Source: DASXUC01 sp036004445 (GTDB lineage: Bacteria; Sysuimicrobiota; Sysuimicrobiia; Sysuimicrobiales; Kaftiobacteriaceae). Taken from it: a stretch of 33,341 bases of DNA. The notes beneath the pieces were generated by a model that saw only the letters and a list, made by a program, of their open reading frames with translations, did not search any database and had not been told where the DNA came from. The stretch lies in contig DASYRL010000082.1 of assembly GCA_036004445.1 (NCBI GenBank), positions 1 to 33,341 of the forward strand, written 5' to 3'. Each line of letters starts with the position of its first letter. The stretch's first letter is position 1. The position numbers and the translations under genes were made by a program. Of the stretch, positions 14,009 through 22,901 are shown piece by piece.

Positions 14009-15904
14009 TTAGGTGCGCACCGGTGCCCTCGCAACTCTAACAAGTTCCGCGACCCCCTCATAGCGTCCGAAAGAGGGAACGAGGTAGGCGCCGGACACAC
14101 TGGAGCGGATCGCCGACAGCAGGTCGAGCGCGATCCGGAGCCCCGTCTCGCGGCCCCCGTTCCCTGCCAGCCGCATCTTCTGACGAACCCACTCCGGGAT
14201 CGAGAACCCCGGCAGCTCATTGTGGAGAAACTCCGCATGGCGTGCGCTCACCAGCGGCAGCACGCCGACGAGGACCGGGATGGGAATGCCGCCCAGGATG
14301 CGGACGAACCGGTCCAGCGCGTCGGGCTCGTAGACCGGCATCGTGCAGACGAAGTCCGCGCCCGCGGCAATCTTGCGTTCCAGGACGCGCGCTTCTTTGT
14401 CTGGATCCGGCGCCGACAGGTTGAGCGCGACTCCAACCGTGAAGGCCGTCGGCGCGCCGATGGAGTTGCCGGCGACGTCGCGACCCTGGTTGAACTGCTT
14501 GATCAGCTTGACCAGCCCCGACGGCTTGACGTCTGACACCGCGCCCGCCGCGGGATAATCTCCCATCTGCGGGAGATCTCCGCGCAGGACGAGGATGTTC
14601 CGCACACCCAGCGCGTGCACCGCCAGGAGGTCGGACTGCAGGCGCCCGAGCGTGCGATCCCGAGTGGTGAAGTGGAGAATCGTCTCCAACCCGACCTCCG
14701 ATTCGATGCGGGCGCACATGGCCCAGGGACTCATCCGCAGCCGGGCCATCGGATTGTCGGCGACGTCGATCGCGTCCACCCCGGCGTCGCGCAGGAGCCG
14801 GCACCCGTCGAGTTCGCGGCGGTCGTACGCGCCGTGCGGCGGATCGACCTCGGCCGTGACAACAAAGCTCTTCCCGAGCTTGGCGGCCAATCTCGACGGT
14901 GTCGCTCGGCGCCCCTCGCCCTGCGCTCTCGCCACCGGGGAGAGGGAGATCAGAGGAACGTCACCATTGGTACCCTCACCCGCTTGGGGCACAGCGTGGG
15001 GGGGGTGAGGGCCGGTCAGACTGGGAGAATCAAGGGCCTGTCTCATTGCAGCAATGTGATCTGGAGTTGTCCCACAGCAGCCCCCAATGAGCCGCACGCC
15101 GAGGGTCGCCATGCGTCGGGCGAATTCGGCCATGTAGGCCGGAGAGGAATAGTAGATCCAGCGCCCTCCGACGTAGGCGGGAAACCCGGCGTTGGGCATC
15201 GCCGACAGCGGAACCCCGGGGATGGAGGCAGTGAGCAACTGCATCACTTCAATCATCCCCTGCGGCCCAACGCTGCAGTTGGCACCGACGACGTCCGCAG
15301 CGAGATCGACTAGTGTTCTGGCGATCAGACCGGGCGCGTGCCCCAGCAGCGTCCGGCCTTCCTGGGTGAACGTCATTTGGGCGATGATCGGCAGCTGGAC
15401 GGCATTCCGTGCGCCGCGAAACGCCTCCACCAGCTCCGAGAGATCGGTAAACGTCTCGAGGATCAGGACGTCGGCGCCCCCGGCGGCGAGGGCGGCGGCC
15501 TGCTCGGCGAAAGCAACCCGGACTTCGGCCCCGGTCAGGGTGCCCAGCGGAGCCAGCGGCCGCCCGACCGGTCCCATCGAGCCTGCGACGAAGACGGGAC
15601 GATCCGCCGCATCCGCAACCCGGCGGGCTAGGGCGGTGCCGGCGCGGTTGATCTCGGAGACCTGCCCGTCGAGGTTGTGGGGAGCGAGCTTGAAGCGGTT
15701 GGCGCCGAAGGTGTTGGTCTCGATGATCTCGGCGCCGGCGGCGACATAATCCCGGTGGATGCCTTCGACCACAGCCGGCGTCGAGACGTTCAGCGCGTCA
15801 AAGCACTGATCGAACGGCACCCCGCGGGCATAGAGCAGCGTGCCCATCGCGCCGTCGGCGAGCAGCGGCCGCAGTGCCAGGCGTTCTAAGAATGGATGTC
15901 CCAT
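14009..15904 (-). CDS. yitJ: Bifunctional homocysteine S-methyltransferase / methylenetetrahydrofolate reductase
   Basis: A 631-residue fusion like Bacillus YitJ. The N-terminal domain (about 1-290) is a homocysteine S-methyltransferase: LLADGAMGTLLYARG, ETNTFGANRFKL, GANCSVGPQG and the zinc pair GGCCGTTP. The C-terminal domain (about 345-631) is a MetF-type reductase: VTAEVDPPHG, RGDLPQMGDYP, ADFVCTMPVYEP. Together they make 5-methyl-tetrahydrofolate and methionine. The linker (GPHPPHAVPQAGEGTNGD... LSPVARAQGEG) is translated from a palindromic repeat. The start ATG 15904 is directly after a terminator U-tract; a SAM-I riboswitch precedes it, so methionine/SAM shuts the gene off. Confidence 0.94.
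   Translation of the reverse strand: MGHPFLERLALRPLLADGAMGTLLYARGVPFDQCFDALNVSTPAVVEGIHRDYVAAGAEIIETNTFGANRFKLAPHNLDGQVSEINRAGTALARRVADAADRPVFVAGSMGPVGRPLAPLGTLTGAEVRVAFAEQAAALAAGGADVLILETFTDLSELVEAFRGARNAVQLPIIAQMTFTQEGRTLLGHAPGLIARTLVDLAADVVGANCSVGPQGMIEVMQLLTASIPGVPLSAMPNAGFPAYVGGRWIYYSSPAYMAEFARRMATLGVRLIGGCCGTTPDHIAAMRQALDSPSLTGPHPPHAVPQAGEGTNGDVPLISLSPVARAQGEGRRATPSRLAAKLGKSFVVTAEVDPPHGAYDRRELDGCRLLRDAGVDAIDVADNPMARLRMSPWAMCARIESEVGLETILHFTTRDRTLGRLQSDLLAVHALGVRNILVLRGDLPQMGDYPAAGAVSDVKPSGLVKLIKQFNQGRDVAGNSIGAPTAFTVGVALNLSAPDPDKEARVLERKIAAGADFVCTMPVYEPDALDRFVRILGGIPIPVLVGVLPLVSARHAEFLHNELPGFSIPEWVRQKMRLAGNGGRETGLRIALDLLSAIRSSVSGAYLVPSFGRYEGVAELVRVARAPVRT
14909..15012. repeat. Palindromic repeat of the CCCTCACCC/GGGTGAGGG type inside a gene
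   Basis: Stems CCCTCACCC...GGGTGAGGG and CTCTCGCC...GGGGAGAGGG make up this stretch. It codes for the linker between the two enzyme domains. Such repeats translate as PHPxxPxxGEG-like text in many genomes, and PHPPHAVPQAGEG here fits. Confidence 0.75.
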
Positions 15905-15935
15905 AAAAATACCCCTCCCAATTCCCGGAGGGGGT
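15905..15935 (-). terminator. Intrinsic terminator / ribosome-site sequestering hairpin of the SAM riboswitch
   Basis: The minus strand reads CCCCTCC, a short loop, GGAGGGG, then TATTTTT ending right at ATG 15904. The 3' arm is also the only Shine-Dalgarno candidate (GGGAGGGG), so the hairpin could stop transcription and also hide the ribosome site. Confidence 0.85.
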
Positions 15936-15945
15936 CGCGGTCCCT

Positions 15946-16042
15946 CTTATCTCTCGGAAATTGGTCCGCGGGAGTTGGCACCTTACACGGCGTGCAGGTT
16001 GCCGGGGGTCATCGGGCCCGTCCCTCGCCCACTCTTGATAAG
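15946..16042 (-). ncRNA. SAM-I (S-box) riboswitch aptamer
   Basis: All core elements of the S-box are present on the minus strand: P1 CTTATC...GATAAG, the CTTATCAAGAGTGGGCGAGG start, GGGCCCGATGACCCCCGGCA (kink-turn and CGGCAACC), AAGGTGCCAACTCC, and the closing GAGAGATAAG. It binds S-adenosylmethionine and, with the hairpin at 15905-15935, should switch off the methionine gene(s) downstream when SAM is plentiful. Confidence 0.96.
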
Positions 16043-16093
16043 GGCTCTATGCGATTGTTCCGATACATACCACGGATGGCAGAAGCCGTCAAT

Positions 16094-16614
16094 GCGTCTT
16101 CCCAGTCTACCCAGTCTCCCCAGTCTTCCAGTCTCATGCCGGATGACTTCGAAGAATGACCCATTTGGGCTTCTGGTAGGTCAAACTAACACCCGAGACA
16201 ATTCAAACGTGACATTCAGAAGGTTCGAGGACATATTCGCCTGGCAGGCCGCCAGGCAATTGTCGCGTCGGATCGAGGGAGTCCTTCGATCCTCGACCCT
16301 TAACCGCGATTTCGCACTCCGCAATCAGATCAGAGCTGCTGTGAACTCGATGATGTCAAACATCGCAGAGGGACACTCCCGCAGATCTGACCGGGAATTT
16401 GCTCAATTTCTCTTTGTGGCGAAAGCCTCAGCGGCTGAGTTGGAGAGTCATCTGTATTGCGCGCACGATCGAGGCTACGTTGACGAGGCATGCCTTGAAG
16501 GACTGCTTGTGCAGGCCGAAGAGTATGCGCGAATGGTGTCCGGACTGATCTCTTATCTGGTCGAAGGCAAGTAGGCTGGGCAGACAGGGAAGACTGGGAA
16601 GATTGGGTAGACGC
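16094..16614. repeat. Inverted tandem-array repeat, GCGTCT family, copy 5, enclosing a gene
   Basis: The left arm (16094-16135, GCGTCTTCCCAGTCTACCCA...) and right arm (16575-16614, ...GGAAGATTGGGTAGACGC) are near-complementary over about 40 bases with exact GCGTCT/AGACGC ends. In every other copy the loop is tens of bases; here it is about 440 bases and contains the four-helix-bundle gene, whose stop codon touches the right arm. Confidence 0.88.
16209..16574 (+). CDS. S23-type four-helix bundle protein (23S rRNA intervening-sequence family)
   Basis: The roughly 121-residue protein fits the family: FRRFEDIFAWQAARQLSRRI, QIRAAVNSMMSNIAEGHSRR, SDREFAQFLFVAKASAAELE, then a helix ending LISYLVEGK. 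These proteins are small helical pentamer-forming bundles first found in intervening sequences of 23S rRNA genes; the Avd protein of diversity-generating retroelements is related. GTG 16209 is chosen because family homology begins there; ATG 16143, just inside the left repeat arm, is an in-frame alternative. The gene is on the opposite strand to its neighbours, looks clearly lower in GC, and lies between the two arms of a GCGTCT-family repeat, all signs of transfer. No reverse transcriptase is nearby. Confidence 0.85.
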   Translation: MTFRRFEDIFAWQAARQLSRRIEGVLRSSTLNRDFALRNQIRAAVNSMMSNIAEGHSRRSDREFAQFLFVAKASAAELESHLYCAHDRGYVDEACLEGLLVQAEEYARMVSGLISYLVEGK

Positions 16615-16619
16615 AGTTA

Positions 16620-17762
<1,143 letters not shown>

Positions 17763-17779
17763 CTGCGTCTACTCCGGGT

Positions 17780-18700
17780 TCAGAGGACAACGAGCGGCTC
17801 CTTGTCGGTGATGACGGTGGTTTCCTCCGCAATCAGCGTCCGGAGCGGCTTTGGGATGTTGAAGGCGCGCAGGTGGGTGATGGCGTCATAGAACTGCAGC
17901 TCGACGCCGCGCGCGGCCAGAACCCGGTTCACGTCGGAGGCGCCGGCGTCCCAGTACGGCTGCCGCGAGGCGGCGGCGAACGCCCATGGGTAGTCGAACG
18001 ACTGCACGTAGTCGGCATAGGACCGGACGTACGGAAAGACCTGAGCCAGGGTGTGGTGAATCGCCGCGTGCAGGCGATCACCCGCGTCGTAGTGAATGCC
18101 GATCGCCTGCGTTACGAAGATGCCATCCTCACCAAGCCGGGCGGCCGCGGCACGGTAGAACTCGCGCGTGAACAGGAGCTTGCTCGGGCCGCCTTCAATC
18201 GGATCGGTGATGTCGTTGATGATGACGTCGAACTGATCCTGCGACTCCTCGACGTACACTCTGGCGTCTCCGTGCAGCACCGTCACGCGCGGGTCATCAA
18301 ACGCGCCGGCATGCCAGCGTGAGAGGTGTTCCCGGCACAACGCTACCAGCTCGCCGTCGATGTCGACCATGACGACCCGCTCGACCATCGGGTGGCGGAG
18401 GATCTCCCGCAGCGGCGCCCCCTCCCCGCCCCCGCACACCAGCACTCGCCGTGGGGATGGATGGGCGACCATCGCCGGCTGGACGAGCAGTTCGTGGTAG
18501 ACGTGCTCGTCGATTTCCGCCGACTGGATCTTGCCGTCGATGATCAGGCAGCGGCCGAGATGCTCGAACTCCTGAATGGCAACCCGTTGAAACGCCGTCT
18601 GCGCCTGCGCGATCACGGGGCCCACGCGGTGCGCGTGCACCGACGAGGCCGTGTATGGATCGTAAAACCAGGTACCCGTCAGGGGGAAGTCCTTCAGCAC
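17780..18700 (-). CDS. speE: Spermidine synthase-family aminopropyltransferase
   Basis: The 306-residue protein has the polyamine synthase layout: N-terminal beta domain with GRCLIIDGKIQSAEIDEHVY, HELL, then the SAM-type fold with LVCGGGEGAPLREIL (88-102), VDIDGELV and HGDARVYV. The active-site segment is NDITDP with D163 as the likely base. It transfers aminopropyl from decarboxylated SAM to putrescine, agmatine or spermidine. The form resembles Thermus-type and thermospermine-type enzymes more than E. coli SpeE, so the exact amine is uncertain. The start is GTG 18700. A GCGTCT-family repeat separates it from rtcB upstream. Confidence 0.9.
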   Translation of the reverse strand: MLKDFPLTGTWFYDPYTASSVHAHRVGPVIAQAQTAFQRVAIQEFEHLGRCLIIDGKIQSAEIDEHVYHELLVQPAMVAHPSPRRVLVCGGGEGAPLREILRHPMVERVVMVDIDGELVALCREHLSRWHAGAFDDPRVTVLHGDARVYVEESQDQFDVIINDITDPIEGGPSKLLFTREFYRAAAARLGEDGIFVTQAIGIHYDAGDRLHAAIHHTLAQVFPYVRSYADYVQSFDYPWAFAAASRQPYWDAGASDVNRVLAARGVELQFYDAITHLRAFNIPKPLRTLIAEETTVITDKEPLVVL

Positions 18701-18716
18701 GGCGGTCTCCGAAAGG

Positions 18717-18821
18717 GCGTCTACTCCGTCTTCTCCGTCTACTCAGTCTACTCTGTCTAGCCCTGCAATTTCCTGTGGTCCGGGCATTAGACGGTGAAGA
18801 CGGAGAAGACTGAGCAGACGC
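18717..18821. repeat. Inverted tandem-array repeat, GCGTCT family, copy 6
   Basis: Exact ends GCGTCT (18717) and AGACGC (18816-18821). The arms are GTCTACTCCGTCTTCTCC and ACGGTGAAGACGGAGAAGAC type units; the loop is about 30 bases. It lies between rtcB and speE, three bases after the rtcB stop codon. Confidence 0.92.
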
Positions 18822-18823
18822 AG

Positions 18824-20284
18824 TTATCCTTTGACGACCCCGATCGGGCGGGTCCGTGCGACCCGCTTGCTGAGCCCGGCCTGATGGCAGACCTCGATGA
18901 CGGCGGCGACGTCCTTGTAGGCCTGCGGCGCCTCCTCCGCGAGGAGCGCGCGGTCCTGCGCGCGGACGATGATCCCCTTCGTGCGCAACTCCGCGGCTAC
19001 GTCGGTCCCAGCCAGCGCGCGGGTGGCCGCCTTGCGGCCCATTACCCGGCCGGCCCCGTGGCAGGTCGATCCGAACGACTCCGACATGGCCGTCTCGGTG
19101 CCGACGGCGACGAACGAGTAGCGGCCCATGTCCCCCGGGACGAGGACGGGCTGGCCGATCGCGCGGTACTTCGCCGGCACGTCCGGATGCCCGGCCGGGA
19201 ATGCGCGGGTGGCGCCTTTGCGGTGGACGACGAGCTGCTGCCGCGCCCCGTCGACTTCATACTCTTCGAGCTTGGCGATGTTGTGCGCCACGTCGTACAC
19301 CAGTGACATCCCCAGCGCCTCGGGCGACTGCCGGAAGACTTGACTGAACGCCTCACGCGCCCAGTGCGTGATGAGCTGCCGGTTCGCCCAGGCGAAGTTC
19401 GCCGCCGCGCTCATCGCCCGGAAGTACTCCTGCCCTTCGTCCGACTGAAACGGCATGCACGCCAGCTGGCGGTCTACTAGGGAGATCCCGTGCTCAGCGG
19501 CCGATCGCTGCGCAACTTTGAGATAGTCGGTACAGACCTGGTGTCCCAATCCCCGCGAACCGCAGTGAATGAAGACCACGACCTGGCCGGGGGAATCGAT
19601 GTTCATGGCGGCCGCGGCCGTGACATCATAGACTTCTTCGATCACTTGTACCTCGAGGAAGTGGTTGCCTGATCCCAGCGTACCGATCTGCCCGCGGCCC
19701 CGCTTCTTCGCCTGGTCGCTGACCGCATCGGCATCCGCCTGATCGAGCGCGCCTCCTGCCTCAATCACGTCGAGATCATCTCTCCAACCATAGCCCTGCT
19801 TCACGGCCCATTGGGCGCCATGCTCAAGCACGTTGTTCAGTTCGGTCGTGTGGAGTTTCAGTCGCCCCGTTGAGCCAACACCAGATGGCACTGCCGCAAA
19901 CAGCGCATCGACGAGCGGCTCAAGGTGCTTGCGCACGTCGCCTTCTTCCAAGTTCGTCCGGATCAACCTGACCCCGCAGTCGATGTCGAAACCGATCGCG
20001 CCAGGACTGATGATGCCATCATCGACGTCAAATGCCGCGACCCCACCCACTGGGAAGCCGTACCCCCAGTGGACATCCGGCATCGCCAGAGATCGACCGA
20101 CAATACCGGGCAATGTTGCGGCATTCGCCACCTGCTCCAAGGCCTGCTCTTGCGCGATTTGTCGCAACATCTCCTCACTGGCGAAGACGAGCCCGGCAAC
20201 GCGCATTTCCGGTTTGTATGAACGGGGGATTTCCCAGCGGTAGTCGTCGATTTTCCTGACGATGTCAGTCCACGGCGCTGTCAT
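18824..20284 (-). CDS. rtcB: RtcB-type RNA ligase
   Basis: The 486-residue protein is full length. Metal-binding and catalytic motifs are clear: GFDIDCGVRLI, GTLGSGNHFLEVQ, FIHCGSRGLGHQV, YDVAHNIAKLEE and the guanylylated histidine in STCHGAGRVMGR. RtcB joins RNA 2',3'-cyclic phosphate (or 3'-phosphate) to 5'-OH ends using GTP and manganese, in tRNA splicing or RNA repair. There is no archease or rtcA beside it. The start is ATG 20284 with GAGGG six bases ahead; a palindromic repeat begins about 15 bases upstream. Confidence 0.95.
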   Translation of the reverse strand: MTAPWTDIVRKIDDYRWEIPRSYKPEMRVAGLVFASEEMLRQIAQEQALEQVANAATLPGIVGRSLAMPDVHWGYGFPVGGVAAFDVDDGIISPGAIGFDIDCGVRLIRTNLEEGDVRKHLEPLVDALFAAVPSGVGSTGRLKLHTTELNNVLEHGAQWAVKQGYGWRDDLDVIEAGGALDQADADAVSDQAKKRGRGQIGTLGSGNHFLEVQVIEEVYDVTAAAAMNIDSPGQVVVFIHCGSRGLGHQVCTDYLKVAQRSAAEHGISLVDRQLACMPFQSDEGQEYFRAMSAAANFAWANRQLITHWAREAFSQVFRQSPEALGMSLVYDVAHNIAKLEEYEVDGARQQLVVHRKGATRAFPAGHPDVPAKYRAIGQPVLVPGDMGRYSFVAVGTETAMSESFGSTCHGAGRVMGRKAATRALAGTDVAAELRTKGIIVRAQDRALLAEEAPQAYKDVAAVIEVCHQAGLSKRVARTRPIGVVKG

Positions 20285-20298
20285 CGCAATCCCTCATG

Positions 20299-20383
20299 GG
20301 TCATTTCGAAGGAGCGTCAGCGACGAAGCAATCTCGAAATGATCTGGAAGACACGAGATTGCTTCGCTCCGCTCGCAATGACC
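20299..20383. repeat. Palindromic repeat of the CATTGCGAGGAGC type, copy 2
   Basis: GGTCATTTCGAAGGAGC, CGACGAAGCAATCTCG, then ACGAGATTGCTTCG and CTCGCAATGACC. It is more diverged than the copy at 6212-6280 and lies just upstream of rtcB. Confidence 0.82.
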
Positions 20384-20469
20384 TACTTGGTCAGTTTTCC
20401 CAATAAAGAAGGCCCCGGCCGAAGCGCGGAGCCCTGACGTTCCCGGTTCCCTGTTCCCGGTTCCCGAAT

Positions 20470-20733
20470 CTAGAAAGGCATCGCCTCGACGGCTTTGACT
20501 TCGGGCACCGCGTCCTTGAGCATGCGCTCGACGCCGGCCTGCAGGGTCATCATCGAGTGCATGCAGCCCACGCAGGCTCCCGCCAGGCGGATCTGAACGA
20601 TGCCACTGACGATGTCCACGAGCTCGATGTCTCCGCCGTCGCCCTGGATGTACGGTCGGATCTGGTCGAGGACCGCCTCGACCTTCCCGCGCATGTCCAT
20701 CTCCTGCGTTTGCACCATTTCGCTCATCGTCAT
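20470..20733 (-). CDS. NifU C-terminal-domain (Nfu-type) iron-sulfur scaffold protein
   Basis: An 87-residue Nfu domain: KVEAVLDQIRPYIQGDGGDI, VQIRLAGACVGC with the cluster cysteines C54 and C57, and MMTLQAGVERMLKDAVPEV. It carries an Fe-S cluster to target proteins. ATG 20727 is better spaced from the GGAG ribosome site than ATG 20733. It follows the A-type carrier gene by 9 bp, so the two form a cluster-delivery operon. Confidence 0.92.
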   Translation of the reverse strand: MTMSEMVQTQEMDMRGKVEAVLDQIRPYIQGDGGDIELVDIVSGIVQIRLAGACVGCMHSMMTLQAGVERMLKDAVPEVKAVEAMPF

Positions 20734-20742
20734 CTCCGTGCC

Positions 20743-21135
20743 TCAGGCATCCGCGCGCTGGGTCTCGCGCTGGGTAGTGTCGTCGCAGGGCTCCGCGTGG
20801 CCGGCGTCCTCCCGCGTCTTGAAGGAGTGCCCGCACCCGCAGGTCGATACCGCGTTCGGGTTGCGCACCGTGAATCCTTCGCCCATCTGCGACCGGACGT
20901 AGTCGATCTGGGCGCCGCTGAGGTAGGTCCCGCTGACGGCGTCGACGAGCACGCGTACGCCGCCGCGCTCGATGACCTGGTCGCCTTCCTGCCGCTCGGT
21001 ATCGAAGGCCATGCCGTAGCTGAACCCCTCGCACCCGCCCGGCTGAATGTACAGGCGGAGGAACAGGTCAGGCTGCTCCTGCGTGGCGATGAGTTCCTGG
21101 AGTTTTGTGGCGGCCTGCTCGGTGATGGTGATCAT
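20743..21135 (-). CDS. A-type iron-sulfur carrier (IscA/ErpA/SufA family)
   Basis: The 130-residue protein has the three conserved cysteines C35 (QPGGCEGFSYGM), C99 and C101 (STCGCGHSF) of A-type carriers, which receive and pass Fe-S clusters. The core ends near residue 106 and about 24 polar residues follow (DAGHAEPCDDTTQRETQRAD), an unusual tail with one extra Cys. It is paired with the Nfu gene downstream. No Suf or Isc machinery is in the window. Confidence 0.92.
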   Translation of the reverse strand: MITITEQAATKLQELIATQEQPDLFLRLYIQPGGCEGFSYGMAFDTERQEGDQVIERGGVRVLVDAVSGTYLSGAQIDYVRSQMGEGFTVRNPNAVSTCGCGHSFKTREDAGHAEPCDDTTQRETQRADA

Positions 21136-21321
21136 AAGACTACTCTACACTGCCGGGCGTCAAGAATCCAGCACTCCGGGTGGACGGCCGGTCTCCTTAA
21201 ACGTGCTGGTTGACTGGGGCGGGGCAGGCGCGCGCGTCAAAGAACGTGAGGCCTGCAGATGAATCTGGGCCGCCCGACTCGTAGCGAAGGGGGCCGCCCC
21301 ACTCGCGCCCAAACTGATCCA

Positions 21322-21858
21322 CTACCGAACTCCGCGAACCGCCTGCCGGATCGCGGGGTGCTCCAAGAGTGCTGCCAGCTCCTCCGGGGTGAGCGCCTGG
21401 GGACGGTCCCGGTCGGCGTCCACCGGGCAGAGGAACCCAAACGCTTCTGGGCCCGCGTTGACAAACTGGTGGGGGGTGCTCGGGGGCACATAGACCACGT
21501 CAAACGGCTGGACGCGGAACACCTCGGGGCCGACGATTACGTCGCCCGCCCCGCGCAGGACGATGACGGCGTGCACGTGAGCGTGCTTCTCCAGACTGGA
21601 GAACCCGCCGGGCGCGATCTCGAAGTACCGCAGCTGGAACTGGGCGCCCTCGGCACCGCCGATCAACGTCTGGCGGATCACGTCGCGCCAGCTCATACCG
21701 GCCGGAAGATCGCCGCTCGACTTGTACACGGCCGGCGTGACGCCGTCCCAGGTGAATCCCTCGGGGTGGAACGCGAGGTGCCGGCGCTCCCCCAGCGGGG
21801 ACTCCGCGGAGGGAAACTCGCAGCTGTCGGAGGTGATTTCTACAGTACGGCGCTTCAC
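21322..21858 (-). CDS. Cupin-domain protein
   Basis: The 178-residue protein has one cupin barrel: GGFSSLEKHAHVHAVIVLRG with a His cluster, GDVIVGPEVFRVQPFDVVYV and PPSTPHQFVN with the last His. Cupins of this size bind a metal and may be isomerases, dioxygenases or binding proteins; the reaction is not evident. The usual Glu ligand after the His pair is not obvious. The start is GTG 21858, overlapping the stop of the upstream dehydrogenase (GTGA), so it is coupled to two sugar- or polyol-type dehydrogenases and may act on the same substrate. Confidence 0.8.
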   Translation of the reverse strand: MKRRTVEITSDSCEFPSAESPLGERRHLAFHPEGFTWDGVTPAVYKSSGDLPAGMSWRDVIRQTLIGGAEGAQFQLRYFEIAPGGFSSLEKHAHVHAVIVLRGAGDVIVGPEVFRVQPFDVVYVPPSTPHQFVNAGPEAFGFLCPVDADRDRPQALTPEELAALLEHPAIRQAVRGVR

Positions 21859-22901
21859 GGGTGTACCACGACTTTCAGCGCGTCCGTCGCTTCGCGGACC
21901 AGCCGGTAGCCGTACGCCGCCTGATCCAGGTTCAGGCGGTGCGTAATCAGGTCCCCCACCTCCACGGCCATCCCCGACTCGAGCAGAGCCAGCGCTTCGG
22001 CGGTGTCGTCGGGTCCGCAGGAGTAGCTGGGCACGATGCTGATCTCGCGGAAATACGCGTCGTGCACCGGCAGCGGCCAGACATCACTGGGCGGGGCCGG
22101 CGTGAACAGGACCACCGTGCCGCCCGGCGCCGCGCTGCGGTATCCGGCGTCGATGGCCTCCGGATTGCCGGGGCCGACCACGACGACGTCCGCGCCGTCT
22201 CCTTCGGTAAGGCCGCGGACGAATGGCGCCAGGTCCACCTTGGTCACGTCCACCGCGTCCGCCCCCAGCGCCTCCGCCCGGCGCAGCCGGGACGGCACGC
22301 GATCGGCGATGATGACGGCGGCCCCGCGGCGCCGCGCCAGCAGCACGTGCAGGAGTCCCATTACACCCGCGCCGATGATGAGCACGCGGTCGCCCGCGCA
22401 CAGGTGCGCGCGGCGCTGCGCTTTAACCACGCACGCCAGCGGTTCGACGAACGTGGCTTCATCGTCGCCCATCCAGCCTGGAATCGCGCGGGTGTCAAAC
22501 CGGACGACGTGGGCGGGCACCACCGCGTATTCGGACAATCCTCCCGGAACGAGCTTGGTGGCACGCCACGTCTTGCAGTGGACAAAGTTCCCGCGCCGGC
22601 ATCTGGCGCAGGCAAAGCACGGCGCGTGGTGATGGACGAACACGCGGCTGCCTGGTTGAAATTCGCCAACCCCCTCGCCGGCGGCTACCACCTCGGCCAC
22701 CGGCTCGTGCCCGAGGGCAACCGGCGCTTTGCGGGCCATGTACCAGGCCATCGCTTCGCTGGCGCAGAGCCCGCACGCCCGGATCCGGACCAGGAGCTCG
22801 CCGGGACCGGGCATGTGCACGGCGATCTCTTCAAGGCGCAGGTCGTCCGGCGCATGCCAGACCGCGGCCCGGGTCACCGTGGGCAGCGACGCTACACCCA
22901 T
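21855..22901 (-). CDS. Zinc-dependent MDR dehydrogenase (sorbitol/threonine dehydrogenase-like)
   Basis: A 348-residue medium-chain dehydrogenase. It shows the catalytic zinc region CGLCASEAM and GHEPVAEV, the structural zinc lobe CFACARCRRGNFVHC, the cofactor site IIGAGVMGLLHVLLA and a FVEPLACVVKA segment typical of the polyol/sorbitol group. It oxidises an alcohol with NAD(P). Its substrate is unknown. It overlaps the preceding dehydrogenase gene by 10 bp. Two paralogous dehydrogenases plus a cupin suggest a small sugar or sugar-alcohol route. Confidence 0.88.
   Translation of the reverse strand: MGVASLPTVTRAAVWHAPDDLRLEEIAVHMPGPGELLVRIRACGLCASEAMAWYMARKAPVALGHEPVAEVVAAGEGVGEFQPGSRVFVHHHAPCFACARCRRGNFVHCKTWRATKLVPGGLSEYAVVPAHVVRFDTRAIPGWMGDDEATFVEPLACVVKAQRRAHLCAGDRVLIIGAGVMGLLHVLLARRRGAAVIIADRVPSRLRRAEALGADAVDVTKVDLAPFVRGLTEGDGADVVVVGPGNPEAIDAGYRSAAPGGTVVLFTPAPPSDVWPLPVHDAYFREISIVPSYSCGPDDTAEALALLESGMAVEVGDLITHRLNLDQAAYGYRLVREATDALKVVVHP

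Noticed and set aside
16209..16574. Diversity-generating retroelement, because S23 proteins resemble Avd
   Set aside because: No reverse transcriptase, template repeat or variable target gene is visible nearby.
20294..21034. Long minus-strand frame spanning the two Fe-S genes
   Set aside because: It is Arg-rich and shifted relative to the NifU-type and A-type genes, which carry intact conserved cysteines.
21136..21321. Possible small gene between the A-type carrier and the cupin gene
   Set aside because: No ribosome site or coding-like frame was found; it contains only short GC-rich inverted repeats (GGGCCGCCC-like).
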